Below, one piece after another: positions 30,201-38,685 of a stretch of DNA of 64,000 bases. The translations under genes and the position numbers were made by a program. The DNA lies in NCBI RefSeq assembly GCF_014529535.1, contig NW_023503616.1:5566584-5630583 (forward strand), written 5' to 3'. The DNA comes from Bradysia coprophila (Eukaryota > Arthropoda > Insecta > Diptera > Sciaridae). The notes beneath the pieces are model-generated. The model was not told the origin of the DNA, ran no database searches, and was given only the letters and a program-made list of their open reading frames with translations. The first letter of the stretch is position 1; the number at the start of each line of letters is the position of its first letter.

Positions 30201-32887
30201 ATCAGTCTAGGGGTAAAATAAACTGGATAGTCCCTTTTCGAATAATAAACTTTCGGCATACTGTCAATGAAAGGATCCAGAATTTCATAGAATCTATTCA
30301 CTGCACTGTTGCTATCTAGACCATCTAACTCTATTTCCCATTCAATACTTGACAGCTGTTCATTCAGAGCTAAATAATCGGCTTTATAAAAATTCGGCTT
30401 TGGCTGACGCCTTTCAGGCAGATACTTAACCGGACTCAAATCTACTTTTATTTCTAACGCCGGATGGTGGGGATCCTCGTGAACAAGTGGCTCATTGCAC
30501 CTGTAAATTTCTACTCTGTTCGAATCGATGTCAGTGAGCACGAGGTCTAGCGTTCTATTGAATCTATTCTTCACACGGTTCAACTGGTTCAAGTTACACA
30601 AAGCATTCAAATTGAACAATTCATGAGAAACTCGTTTGTCAAATCTGCTCTGACGATTTACCTCCGGATCATACACTCCACTCTCCGTGTACCACTCAAC
30701 ACCATCACTTAGATTGTAGTCCCCCATTAGCATGAAGCGATTATTGGTGTTAGACGACAGTGTAACAATGTCACAAATCTTCTTGAAATGCACATCGTAA
30801 TCAGGTAATTTACTATTGTCTTCAATATAACGCACATTGAAATTCGTCCTACAACCACTTTCATGAACAACCGATATCCAGATGTCTTCTTTCTCCATTT
30901 CCCATTCCCGCATTCGCATGGAAGACAGTTCACTCTTGACGGCAATCAGACAACCACCGCCTCTAGACAGCCCGGTTTGCTCAGCGCTACGATCAACCCT
31001 AAATACCACATAGCGATTGTCAAAAAATTCGGAATCATAGAAGTCTTCGTTTAACCAAGTCTCACACAACAATATTATATCGTAAGATTTGGCAATCAGT
31101 TCCTCGAAGAATTTCTTACTCTTCGTTCTCATACCGCGTATATTCTGGTAGTAAAGCTTTAATTCCGTATTCATTTTCGAGTTCATTGCGCACACGGTTT
31201 CGTTCAGAGTTTTCACAAATCAGAGTAATTCAGTAAATGCAATTGATTGACGGACTTACGTTTTGATCTTACAGAAAATGCATTTACCTTCATACGAACT
31301 GATAAAAACGTTTTGAAATGATTTGGTCTTACAGAACGATCTTACTTTAAATAAAACAAAATTGAATTTTTCGTTTGGTTTTTCGTTTGATAATATTTCA
31401 GTCTAAACCTAGAAGAAGAGAAGCAGAGTATATCTGAATTAGGCAATTCTAAATATGAAACTTACTATTTATAACTGTACAGCCAACGATGCAAAATGTT
31501 TGGAAAAGAAAATTTAGCGTCAACGAAACGTCTCACACTTTGAGGTTATGTTGTTAATTTCATTCGATATCTGTAATTTTACTGCAATATCGAAACACTA
31601 CGCTATGCACTTCAACAATTTGAATTACAATGTAGCCTCATCAACACTTTTAACTTATTTCAGTTTATCAAATAAGACGAAAACATTAATTAAATTCGAT
31701 TTTTGGTAGTCGTGAAAAAAAGTTACACCATTGACGTTCTTCTTCTTCTTCTTATCCTATTGCTTGTTTGTTAACAATATCCATGTGAATGCCACATTCA
31801 TTTCGACAACATACTTAAATCTAAAATGAATTTCTGTCGTCAATATCTATTTTTTTAACATTTGAACTTATAGTTTGTATGTTGTCCACGAGGAAATGAC
31901 TCATGAGATTCAGAATCATAAGGTCCTCAGCCTCATACAAAATCAAGGAATGGTCACCGTCTTTAGAAGTCATTTATCCCTTTGAAATTGAACACACTTC
32001 CAGAGAACATTTGGGAAACGCCTTTGCGAATTGAGTTTCTAGCAATATCACCTGATAACTAAATTTCACCATCCTAAATAGCAAAAATAATTAATATCGA
32101 AAAGATCAATTTCATAGTCGGTCTCTGTGGTGATGAAATTTTTAATGGAAAAGGTTGCATTAGTTCAATGCACGTGCTGCACCCATTTTATATGTATCTT
32201 CGTTGTAATACTAATTTTTTTTTCTAAAGTTGATTGTATCAGCCTGCTTTGTGGCCACAGCGTACGCACAACACCAAAATCAAGCGATAGATTACGAGCT
32301 TGAAGAAAAGCTTAAGCGAACCACAACCACATGGATTCCAATTTTGGAATACAACAAAGAACAGGGCGATGATGGTAGCTACAAAACATCGTAAGTTTTG
32401 TTTCACTGTTAATTTGGCGCAATTGTTTCAATATTTAAAACATTTTCTTAGATACAAAACTGGAAACAACATCGATGCAAGCGAACAGGGTTTCTTAAAA
32501 GATTTCTCCGAAGATCATCCAAATGGTGTCTTAGTTCAACACGGTGGCTATTCATACACAGCTCCTGATGGACAAGTGATCAGCGTACAATATACTGCTG
32601 ATGAACATGGTTTCCGTGCCACCGGTGATCACATTCCAACAGCAGCACCTATTCCACCAGGTAACAATTTTCTAGTTTTCTCGTTTTATCGCTTGAATAA
32701 TTATTGATCGTTTGTATGATTAACAGAAATCCAAGCTGGACTTGATCAAATTTATGCTGGTATTAAGCTACAACAAGAACGGGCTGCTCTCCGAGCTAAG
32801 ACCGATCCAGACTTTGCCAAAACACAGGAAGCACGCGCTCAACTCGACTATAATGGTCAATACTATCAAGACCAAATCATTAACTAA
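27233..32887 (+). CDS. RR-1 cuticular protein D, first intron carries a retrotransposon
   Basis: Secreted chitin-binding cuticle protein. Exons 27233-27244, 32230-32390, 32452-32660 and 32727-32887 join in phase to 180 residues. Exon 1 codes only MKVL; exon 2 completes the signal peptide (LIVSACFVATAYAQ). After a charged spacer (ELEEKLKRTTTTWIPILEY) the RR-1 domain reads DGSYKTSYKTGNNIDASEQG, then VQHGGYSYTAPDGQVISVQY and TADEHGFRATGDHIPTAAPI. A Gln/Ala-rich tail ends YYQDQIIN. Intron 1 is 4985 bp and contains a 225-bp hAT MITE and a 3-kb antisense non-LTR element, while all other splice sites are intact. A polyadenylation signal is at about 33122-33127. The link between exon 1 and exon 2 is inferred from the TATA box, the four-codon exon pattern shared with gene A, and matching phase. 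Confidence 0.85.
27862..28086. mobile_element. hAT-type MITE with 8-bp target duplication
   Basis: 225 bp, starting TAGGGTGGGT and ending ACCCGCCCTA, flanked on both sides by CTAATGAC (27854-27861 and 28087-28094). The internal halves are also partly inverted (ATCCCACGTG and CGTGGGAT). No coding capacity. It lies in intron 1 of cuticular gene D. Confidence 0.85.
28122..31250 (-). mobile_element. Non-LTR retrotransposon (Jockey/CR1-type) with intact ORF2
   Basis: Runs antisense to the host cuticular gene, inside its first intron. The 3' end on the minus strand is a 38-base (AAAT)n-like tail (28122-28159). An intact ORF2 follows. No ORF1 is visible upstream, so the copy is probably truncated just before ORF2; the 5' boundary is uncertain by tens to hundreds of bases. 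I found no clear target duplication. Confidence 0.8.
28268..31186 (-). CDS. Non-LTR ORF2: endonuclease and reverse transcriptase, intact
   Basis: 972 residues from the ATG at 31186; ten codons upstream are open but begin with GTG just after an in-frame TGA. The endonuclease shows LYYQNIRGMRTKSKKF, ILLCETWLNEDF, FMLMGDYNLSD, LDLVLTDID and the His near EDPHHPALEI. The reverse transcriptase shows SPDGIPVMFYKYLAE, NYRAVSILCAISKVFERL, HGFFSKRST, YTDFSKAFDRI, SGVPQGSILGPFLFLLYVND and the catalytic FAFADDLKLL. A C-terminal domain with SRLDYCSAVWNP follows, as in many Jockey-like elements. No RNase H domain is seen. There are no stops or shifts, so the enzyme may be active. It differs clearly from the element at 15159-18991, so two lineages are present. 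Confidence 0.9.
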   Translation of the reverse strand: MNSKMNTELKLYYQNIRGMRTKSKKFFEELIAKSYDIILLCETWLNEDFYDSEFFDNRYVVFRVDRSAEQTGLSRGGGCLIAVKSELSSMRMREWEMEKEDIWISVVHESGCRTNFNVRYIEDNSKLPDYDVHFKKICDIVTLSSNTNNRFMLMGDYNLSDGVEWYTESGVYDPEVNRQSRFDKRVSHELFNLNALCNLNQLNRVKNRFNRTLDLVLTDIDSNRVEIYRCNEPLVHEDPHHPALEIKVDLSPVKYLPERRQPKPNFYKADYLALNEQLSSIEWEIELDGLDSNSAVNRFYEILDPFIDSMPKVYYSKRDYPVYFTPRLIKLIKKKANAKVKLNRDGSESNRSLFMRLRKQVKGEIKKCFANYVEDCESKLKSNTKCFFSFTKSLRKTNSLMNSMRYGNQVASDRMSICDLFANFFTTVYQTDVATDDSNENDLDYRSTTDVDGSVDMAFSIADVQKVLKRFDVNKTSSPDGIPVMFYKYLAESLALPLSILFNKSLKERIFPNRWKSSFISPIFKDGDKQDVTNYRAVSILCAISKVFERLVFDVLFERLKGKIHSSQHGFFSKRSTQSNLLEFVTSVSKSMANGGQVDVLYTDFSKAFDRILHGRLLKKLMQFGLSKSLIQWFESYLSDRSQFVAIGGGRSRRITPTSGVPQGSILGPFLFLLYVNDLLSALSNTFAFADDLKLLKKIVSSGDCYVFQLEMDRLQAWCSENKLGLNVKKCAVMSITRKADKNKLEYQYRIGNDIIPRVNSKRDLGVIIDNKLSFAEHISVTTRKAYQMLGFIFRCGKFFKKPESVTTLYNSLVRSRLDYCSAVWNPMYKKYIDVVERVQRKYTRMFFFKFNMPKPEYDGRLVYLNTMSLKRRRLINDEVVLYKIIHRHMDTTLNHLITFHNHGRLTRMNLGVSRPIFYTTTYSSNAEQNEPLNRMQDQHDKYFSSCNIFDDSFRSFKSSVMSTGMNMDLDQ

Positions 32888-33604
32888 AAAAATTGACTTT
32901 TTTCTGGTTGACAAAGACTGTGATTACTTTTAGTTAAACGAATAACAAATCAAAACCACAATTCAATTAAAACGTTTCTGGAACAATTTTGATGTTTTAA
33001 AGTTTTTGGAGTACGACGCTATAAATAATTTAATTTCTTTGATTATTCTTGAACAAACATAAATTATGCCATACTTTAAAGCTGAATTGATTTATTTAAA
33101 TGTAAAACAAAAACAAACGAAAATAAAGAAAATTTAAAATCTTAAAAATCTCTCAGTAGTTTTTAGTCATTATCCTGCGTGCTGTCAATATCCTAAGTAA
33201 ATAACGTTGATAGTTATCGCATTGGGTACCGAGACGAGTTGGTGTTTTAAGTAAAAGAATCGAATTGCTAATACCCATATACCCAATAATAAATTAACGA
33301 ATTCTGTAGTCTAATTCTATAGTGATTAGGAAGTCAAATTTGTCGTCCGCATACATTCATGTGGAAAAAAGTCGATTCATACGAGGTCATGATAAATGTA
33401 ATGTACCGATGGTCATCTAAGACCAAGGTAAAGGTCAGTCGTGCGAAGTTACAGACACACTCTCTTTAACATCTGACCAATATCGTAAAATGTAGGATCT
33501 GCGGTTAAATTGGTCCATGGTCCATCCAAGAACATAACAACGCATTTAGCTTCGGGTTAGAAAGTTGGTGAATTTGACTCTTCCCATTTGCAAGCACAAT
33601 TTAA

Positions 33605-33803
33605 CCTGTTACAGACGGCAAGCATATGTCCAGCATTGTTATCTGGTGTATTACTTCCATCGATCAAAGTATTTTTAATCTGTTGATTTCAAATCTTGTA
33701 CTTCACTTTTTTTTAACATATACTTTACTGTATAAAGGACCATTTACACAGAGCTTGTCATTGTTTTTGTCGTCGTTATAGACAGATAGCCATATGTGAC
33801 AGG
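33605..33803. mobile_element. CCTGTTACAGACGGC-type MITE, copy 2
   Basis: The most complete copy: it begins CCTGTTACAGACGGCAAGC and ends GATAGCCATATGTGACAGG, so the two ends are inverted versions of one another. It includes the family core with TATAAAGGACCATTTACAC. Confidence 0.7.
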
Positions 33804-34121
33804 TCAATTAAAGGGTATATATTGGACGGTTGGGTTTAGACACTTTTGCACTAACGATTTGCAATTGCCAAAAAACTTATTTCGCCACAGATGCATCAAT
33901 AACCGTGGTGGAGGCCATATTGTTGGTAATTTTATCTACTGAAATAACATAAAATTACCGAAACGTGCCAAAAAATACCGACAATTTACGGTAGTTTCAC
34001 TAAACAAAATTATCAGTAATATGCCCTGGCATAGCAACATTTCATGTCATTTGGAAACATTGTAATCAGAGAAATGAGAACAGATTGCGTTACTTGCGAT
34101 GGATTTCCGAAGGAAAGATTG

Positions 34122-34481
34122 CACTAGGCAACACAGCTAATACACACGGATGATGACATAGTGCGTTGGATAGGTCTTGGTGCCCTGAATATGGAACACA
34201 CCTCCATTCGTCCTAGTCTCGTCTGTGTGGAGAGGTAATCCACTCGAATACATGACAATGAAAGTGCACAGATCCGGTCGGCCTGTGGTGTGGTAAGATA
34301 TTCTGACCTTCTGAGTTCAAATAACAACTCCATTGGCCTCGATCACTTATCTGTTGTTCAGACCAGAAAAATGTTTGACTGTGTTGGTGACATTTTTTGT
34401 GGTCTGTACTACAGTTAGGTGATCGAGACCAATCCAACACACTATGTCACCATCCGCGTATATGACCTGTGTTGCCTAGTG
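34122..34481. repeat. Large foldback repeat
   Basis: The left arm (CACTAGGCAACACAGCTAAT, then GATGACATAGTGCGTTGGAT) is matched inversely by the right arm (TCCAACACACTATGTCACCA and GTGTTGCCTAGTG). Arms are about 55-60 bp with further inverted pairs inside (CATTGGCCTCGATCAC and GTGATCGAGACCAATC). No coding capacity is supported; open frames here are by-products. Confidence 0.7.
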
Positions 34482-34633
34482 TTACCTTTACAGATGCACA
34501 GCGAGGCAATATTGCAGGAATTATTGGGATGTGACCATCATCATGTCAATTGGATGAGAATTGTTATTCAGCAGGAAGTTAAACTTATCAATGTAGTTTT
34601 AGTGGAATCGAAATCAGATTAACCTTTCACAGA

Positions 34634-34938
34634 CTGCAATCACATCGAAGGCAACATCACTAAAGGGCATATCTCCGATATCTCAGAAGCTATTGAACCG
34701 ATTTTGATAAACTTTTTTCCCCTGAATTGGTTTTTTAGCCCGACACATAGTTCGAAATATATTGTCGAAAAACTGAAAAGCCTCTAGAGAATACGACGAA
34801 AAATACTAATTTCACTGAAATTTATGTTTGGCTCAAAATTCATAACTTTTTACTACTTTCGAGGGTAAAAAAAAAGTTTATCAAAATCGGTTCATTAGTT
34901 CCTGAGATATCGTGATGTTGCCCTCGATATGTGCAGTT
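34634..34938. repeat. Second foldback, next to the previous one
   Basis: Arms CGAAGGCAACATCAC with TTTTGATAAACTTTTTT on the left, and AAAAGTTTATCAAAATCGGT with GTGATGTTGCCCTCG on the right. It seems to be inserted in, or joined to, a copy of the CCTGTTACAGACGGC-type MITE (AACCTTTCACAGACTGCAA at left, core at 34940-35091 at right). Confidence 0.65.
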
Positions 34939-34939
34939 T

Positions 34940-35091
34940 CACTATCGGATCTATTACTTCAGTTGATCTGAAAATTTTCAAGATTTATTTCAAATCTTTT
35001 ACTTCGTTTGCTTCTCGTGTGTACTTTGCTTTTAAGACCGCATCAGTCAGAACTTATCTCTTATTCCGGACGTAGTTTTTGATAACAGATG
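34940..35091. mobile_element. CCTGTTACAGACGGC-type MITE, diverged copy 3
   Basis: Shares TCTATTACTTC, TTTCAAATCTTTTACTTCG, AAGACCGCATCAGTCAGA and GATAACAGATG with the family. It is more diverged than copies 1 and 2. Confidence 0.5.
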
Positions 35092-35455
35092 AATTTATTT
35101 AAAAAAAAACTCCAAGTGCAATCTGAATAATTTATTCTGTACATCCATTACAATTGGCTAAGGTATTTCTGTAAAGCATAAAATTAAGTTAACAAGACGA
35201 ATCGAAAAATAAATTACATTTGTGGACGATATAATGTAAGTAATACCTTAACTAAGGCTTATCGTAATGACTCAAAATCAATTTCATTGTGAACGGGCGC
35301 CGTGCGAACAATTTAAATATTTAAACATAAAACCGCTACGTGGTCGGTATTTCAACATATCAATTAAAAAGAAAATGTTCATCTATCTATACAGTATTTA
35401 CTACGAAAACTGTTTATTTAACGCATAAGTTAAGTACACAAGACCGATATGGAAT

Positions 35456-37350
35456 TTATCGTCGGTTCATCCACAAGCTCCAATAATCTTTACCCTGCAT
35501 TTCGGCTAAACGTGAAACAGTACGATCGAAGGCAAAAGCTTCCTCCTCTCCGGTGAAAACATTGGATGTTGCATTTTCCTACGAGTGCATGATTTAAGTA
35601 AAAGTAAAAGTTAATGTCGAAGGAAAGCCCTCGTCACTTACCGGTGTTATATTCAAATCATCCATTAGCTTCCTGTCGTCATCGGTTAATTCTTTATTTT
35701 CCCTTTTGTTGCAAAATAACTGATCCAGAGGCACTTCAGCCGATATGACAACCTAAAACATTCGAATAATTTCAATGCATTGGACAATGATTACCGATAA
35801 ATGAAACTTACCCTCACTCGGTTGTCGTAGAGCGTATCAATCAATGTAATAAATCGTCTAGCTTGTGATTTCGTTTTTAAGTTTAGTTGTGGAATCCCTG
35901 ATATTAAGACTGTATGGAAATACTGAGCAATTTGAAGGTAGTCACTACCAGCGAGAGGCTGGAAATCGTTTTGGTTTAATTTTAGTCAATATGATTTCAA
36001 TGGACATAGACACTATCATAACTTACTCGATTGCAAAGTTCGTCAAATGTACTGAACAAGACCTGTCCACAAGTCTTTTCGAATGTTAAATTTCGGCCTC
36101 TGCAAAGAAACAATTATTTCGATTTTCATTTGGCTGGATTCTGCCATCTCAACAATAATACTCACAAATGTGTTATGATTCTAGGTCTCACAGTGTCTGT
36201 TTCTTGCGAACATAAAATCTTAAAGGCTCGAATCATTTGAGCTTCGGAATCGCCATCGGATATGCTGGAGAGAGAGTTCTTTGCTTAATGACATTCATAT
36301 CTTCGTTTAATCTTTGCATACACTTTACGCTACTTACACATAGTAGTTATTTCCATCTCCTTTGGCAGCCATCCGTCGGTAGTCGACACCACTATCCAGC
36401 GATATCACTTCACAACGCGATTTAAGTATATCGATGAACGGAAGAAAATTCGATCGTTGCAACCCATTTTTGTACAGATCATCGGGTGCACGATTGCTAG
36501 TTGCTACCATAACAATGCCTTGATTGAACAAATGAGTGAATAAGCGTTTTAGGATCATTGCGTCAGCGATATCAGTGACCTGATCAAATTTTAGTTGAAT
36601 TTTTCGATCTTCTTAAGGTAAATCACTCAACAAACCTGAAATTCATCAAAACAGATAAGCCAGGTGTTGTTGGCAATATCGTCAGCCACTGGTTTGGTTG
36701 GATCGAAAGGTTTTTGCTTTCTGCTGCTGAAGTCACTTTGACGAGCTTCTTCTTGCTTTACATCATGAATTTTAGCATGGACCTTGACGATAACATTCGT
36801 ATAAATTTCATCGGACTAAATTTATGTGAAACCAAATGGTCCTACCTTCGTCATGAATGAATTGAAATGGACTCGTTTCCGTTTGTCTATCTAAAATATA
36901 AAAATTTGCATCGTTGACTCAATGGAAAATCAATGTTCTGGTGAATAAAGAACAAACCGTATCACAACAATCGTAAAATAAATCCATCAAAGTCGTCTTT
37001 CCACCTCCAACACTGCCGTGAATATAGAGTCCCTTCGGTGCTAGAATAGGACTTCTGGTGTCGTCATCTTTTTGGAACCATTTGAAAAACGAGGACGATG
37101 ATTTGGCCGCAGATACTGGCTTATAATTGTTTACTTGTTCGTAAAGCAATTGAAGGGCATTGATGACAGCTTCCTGATGTGGGTCAGGTTTAAGGTTATC
37201 GTCCTTGATACGTTGCTCGTACACATTGGCAGGAGTTTGTGGTTGTTGTTTCCGTACAACTTCTGTAGAAAATTTTGCTGAAATAATCACTGACTTTACA
37301 TGACGTTTCACAGATAAAATTGGATTTACGCGGAGGAAAAGGTGAGACAT
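35456..37350 (-). CDS. AFG1L: AFG1/LACE1-type mitochondrial AAA ATPase
   Basis: Mitochondrial inner-membrane-associated ATPase that helps degrade surplus or damaged respiratory-chain subunits. Nine minus-strand exons fit in phase: 37350-36958, 36890-36846, 36782-36636, 36579-36338, 36264-36166, 36099-36027, 35958-35812, 35752-35642 and 35578-35456, giving 459 residues (the human protein is 481). I start at [19 protein letters not shown] because it gives a basic mitochondrial presequence; the frame is open further upstream. Walker A is GSVGGGKT (near residue 118), Walker B is WLICFDEFQ, followed by [20 protein letters not shown], and sensor-like [18 protein letters not shown]. Later signatures are [38 protein letters not shown] and [20 protein letters not shown], and it ends [10 protein letters not shown]. 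An alternative in-frame acceptor would add 11 residues before exon 3. Confidence 0.93.
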
Positions 37351-38685
37351 TTCGGATAATTTAGAGAGGAAACTTTTGTTATTGTTTATGTCGAGCGAAC
37401 ATATTATGTAAAAGAATTCAAATGTCAAAAATGACTTTTGATGCTTTTGATGCTTCACGTGACGTTTGACAGTTTCAACTACCCAACCAACATTTTTATG
37501 CAATGTTTCCCAGTAGGAGTTGCGGGTAAAATTCAAAATTGACAAACTTAGTATTTACTTTCCGAACCTACTACTGAAATATGTATGTTCAGGGCAGAGT
37601 AAAGTAAACCAGGTAAGATAAGGGACCTAGAGCTGCTAAGAATCTGGCACCGGCATGATTCACAATGATACTCAAAATGTCACTTTATGTATAAGGAAAA
37701 TGTCACTTTTTGAGTCATTGTGAATCACGCCTTCACGGGATTCCTCATTACCGAATGAAGATCGAGTCGTCAAATCGAATGCACCTGCCTGGTTAAATTT
37801 AGGCTTCTGTGGCCGGTTCCATCGTATGTATTGTATTGACAATTTTTGACATGCCGAAAACAAACACGTGAGCATCCTCAGGGCCATAACCTCAACCCTT
37901 TTTTGAACATTTCGTCAACAATAATTTTTTGGTTATATCTGAAGAAGTTGTTATTTTGTAAACATTTGCGATCATTTCCCAAAATCTAAGTCTATTAATG
38001 AATTAATTAGTCAGTTAAAAAGACATGCAAAATTCACAAGAACCAGTAAACCACAAAACAGAAAATGTGTCGGTTTTCAAAATTCCGTGAGTGTACATAC
38101 AGAAATTGTACAACTGTGGTCATCGATGAGACAGTTCGATATTGCTGTAAAGCTAAAGTCGGCTATATATTGTGCGAACGAATGGGTCCACAATAACATA
38201 AGTTCAGTAGGTGCAGTAGTTATGGCCATGGTAGATATAAGGTAATGTCATACATTACGTACATTACGGACATTTCTTCCCAACTATGTCTACCTTGGTT
38301 ACGTCTATCATAGAGGTAGATAAAGTAGAGGCATCCACAATGTTCAACTTCATTTTTAAGTTTCTATTCATCGCTGTCTACTAAAGGTGGATTAAAAGTA
38401 TCTGAAGTCATACCTGTTGCTTAGAATCAATTAAAAATTTACCTTTCGCATTCGCCTCAACCCTTGTAGTTTAGTAAATTCATCGAGCCCTTTTGAATAA
38501 TTCGCATCATAACCAACTTCACACTAAATAAAATTGTTTCCAACTTCAACGTGCTTCCAAAAAACGGACCAAACTTTGCGAAACACACGAAACACATCAT
38601 TCAGTTGTGTTCCTTACGTACATATTGACTCATCCGCTAAAAGTGTTTTTTTTTTTCAAAACCTGACCTCTAAAAACGATTCAAC
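37351..38685. other. Spacer between the divergent AFG1 and 532-residue genes
   Basis: About 1.3 kb that should hold both promoters; no TATA box is evident on either side. An inverted repeat at about 37652-37733 (GATTCACAATGATACTCAAA and TTTTGAGTCATTGTGAATC) shares its right arm and following bases with 52986-53040. Confidence 0.45.

Noticed and set aside
34124-34622. Several 67-75 codon frames near the foldbacks
   Set aside because: They arise on both strands from the arms of the palindromes and are explained by the inverted repeats.
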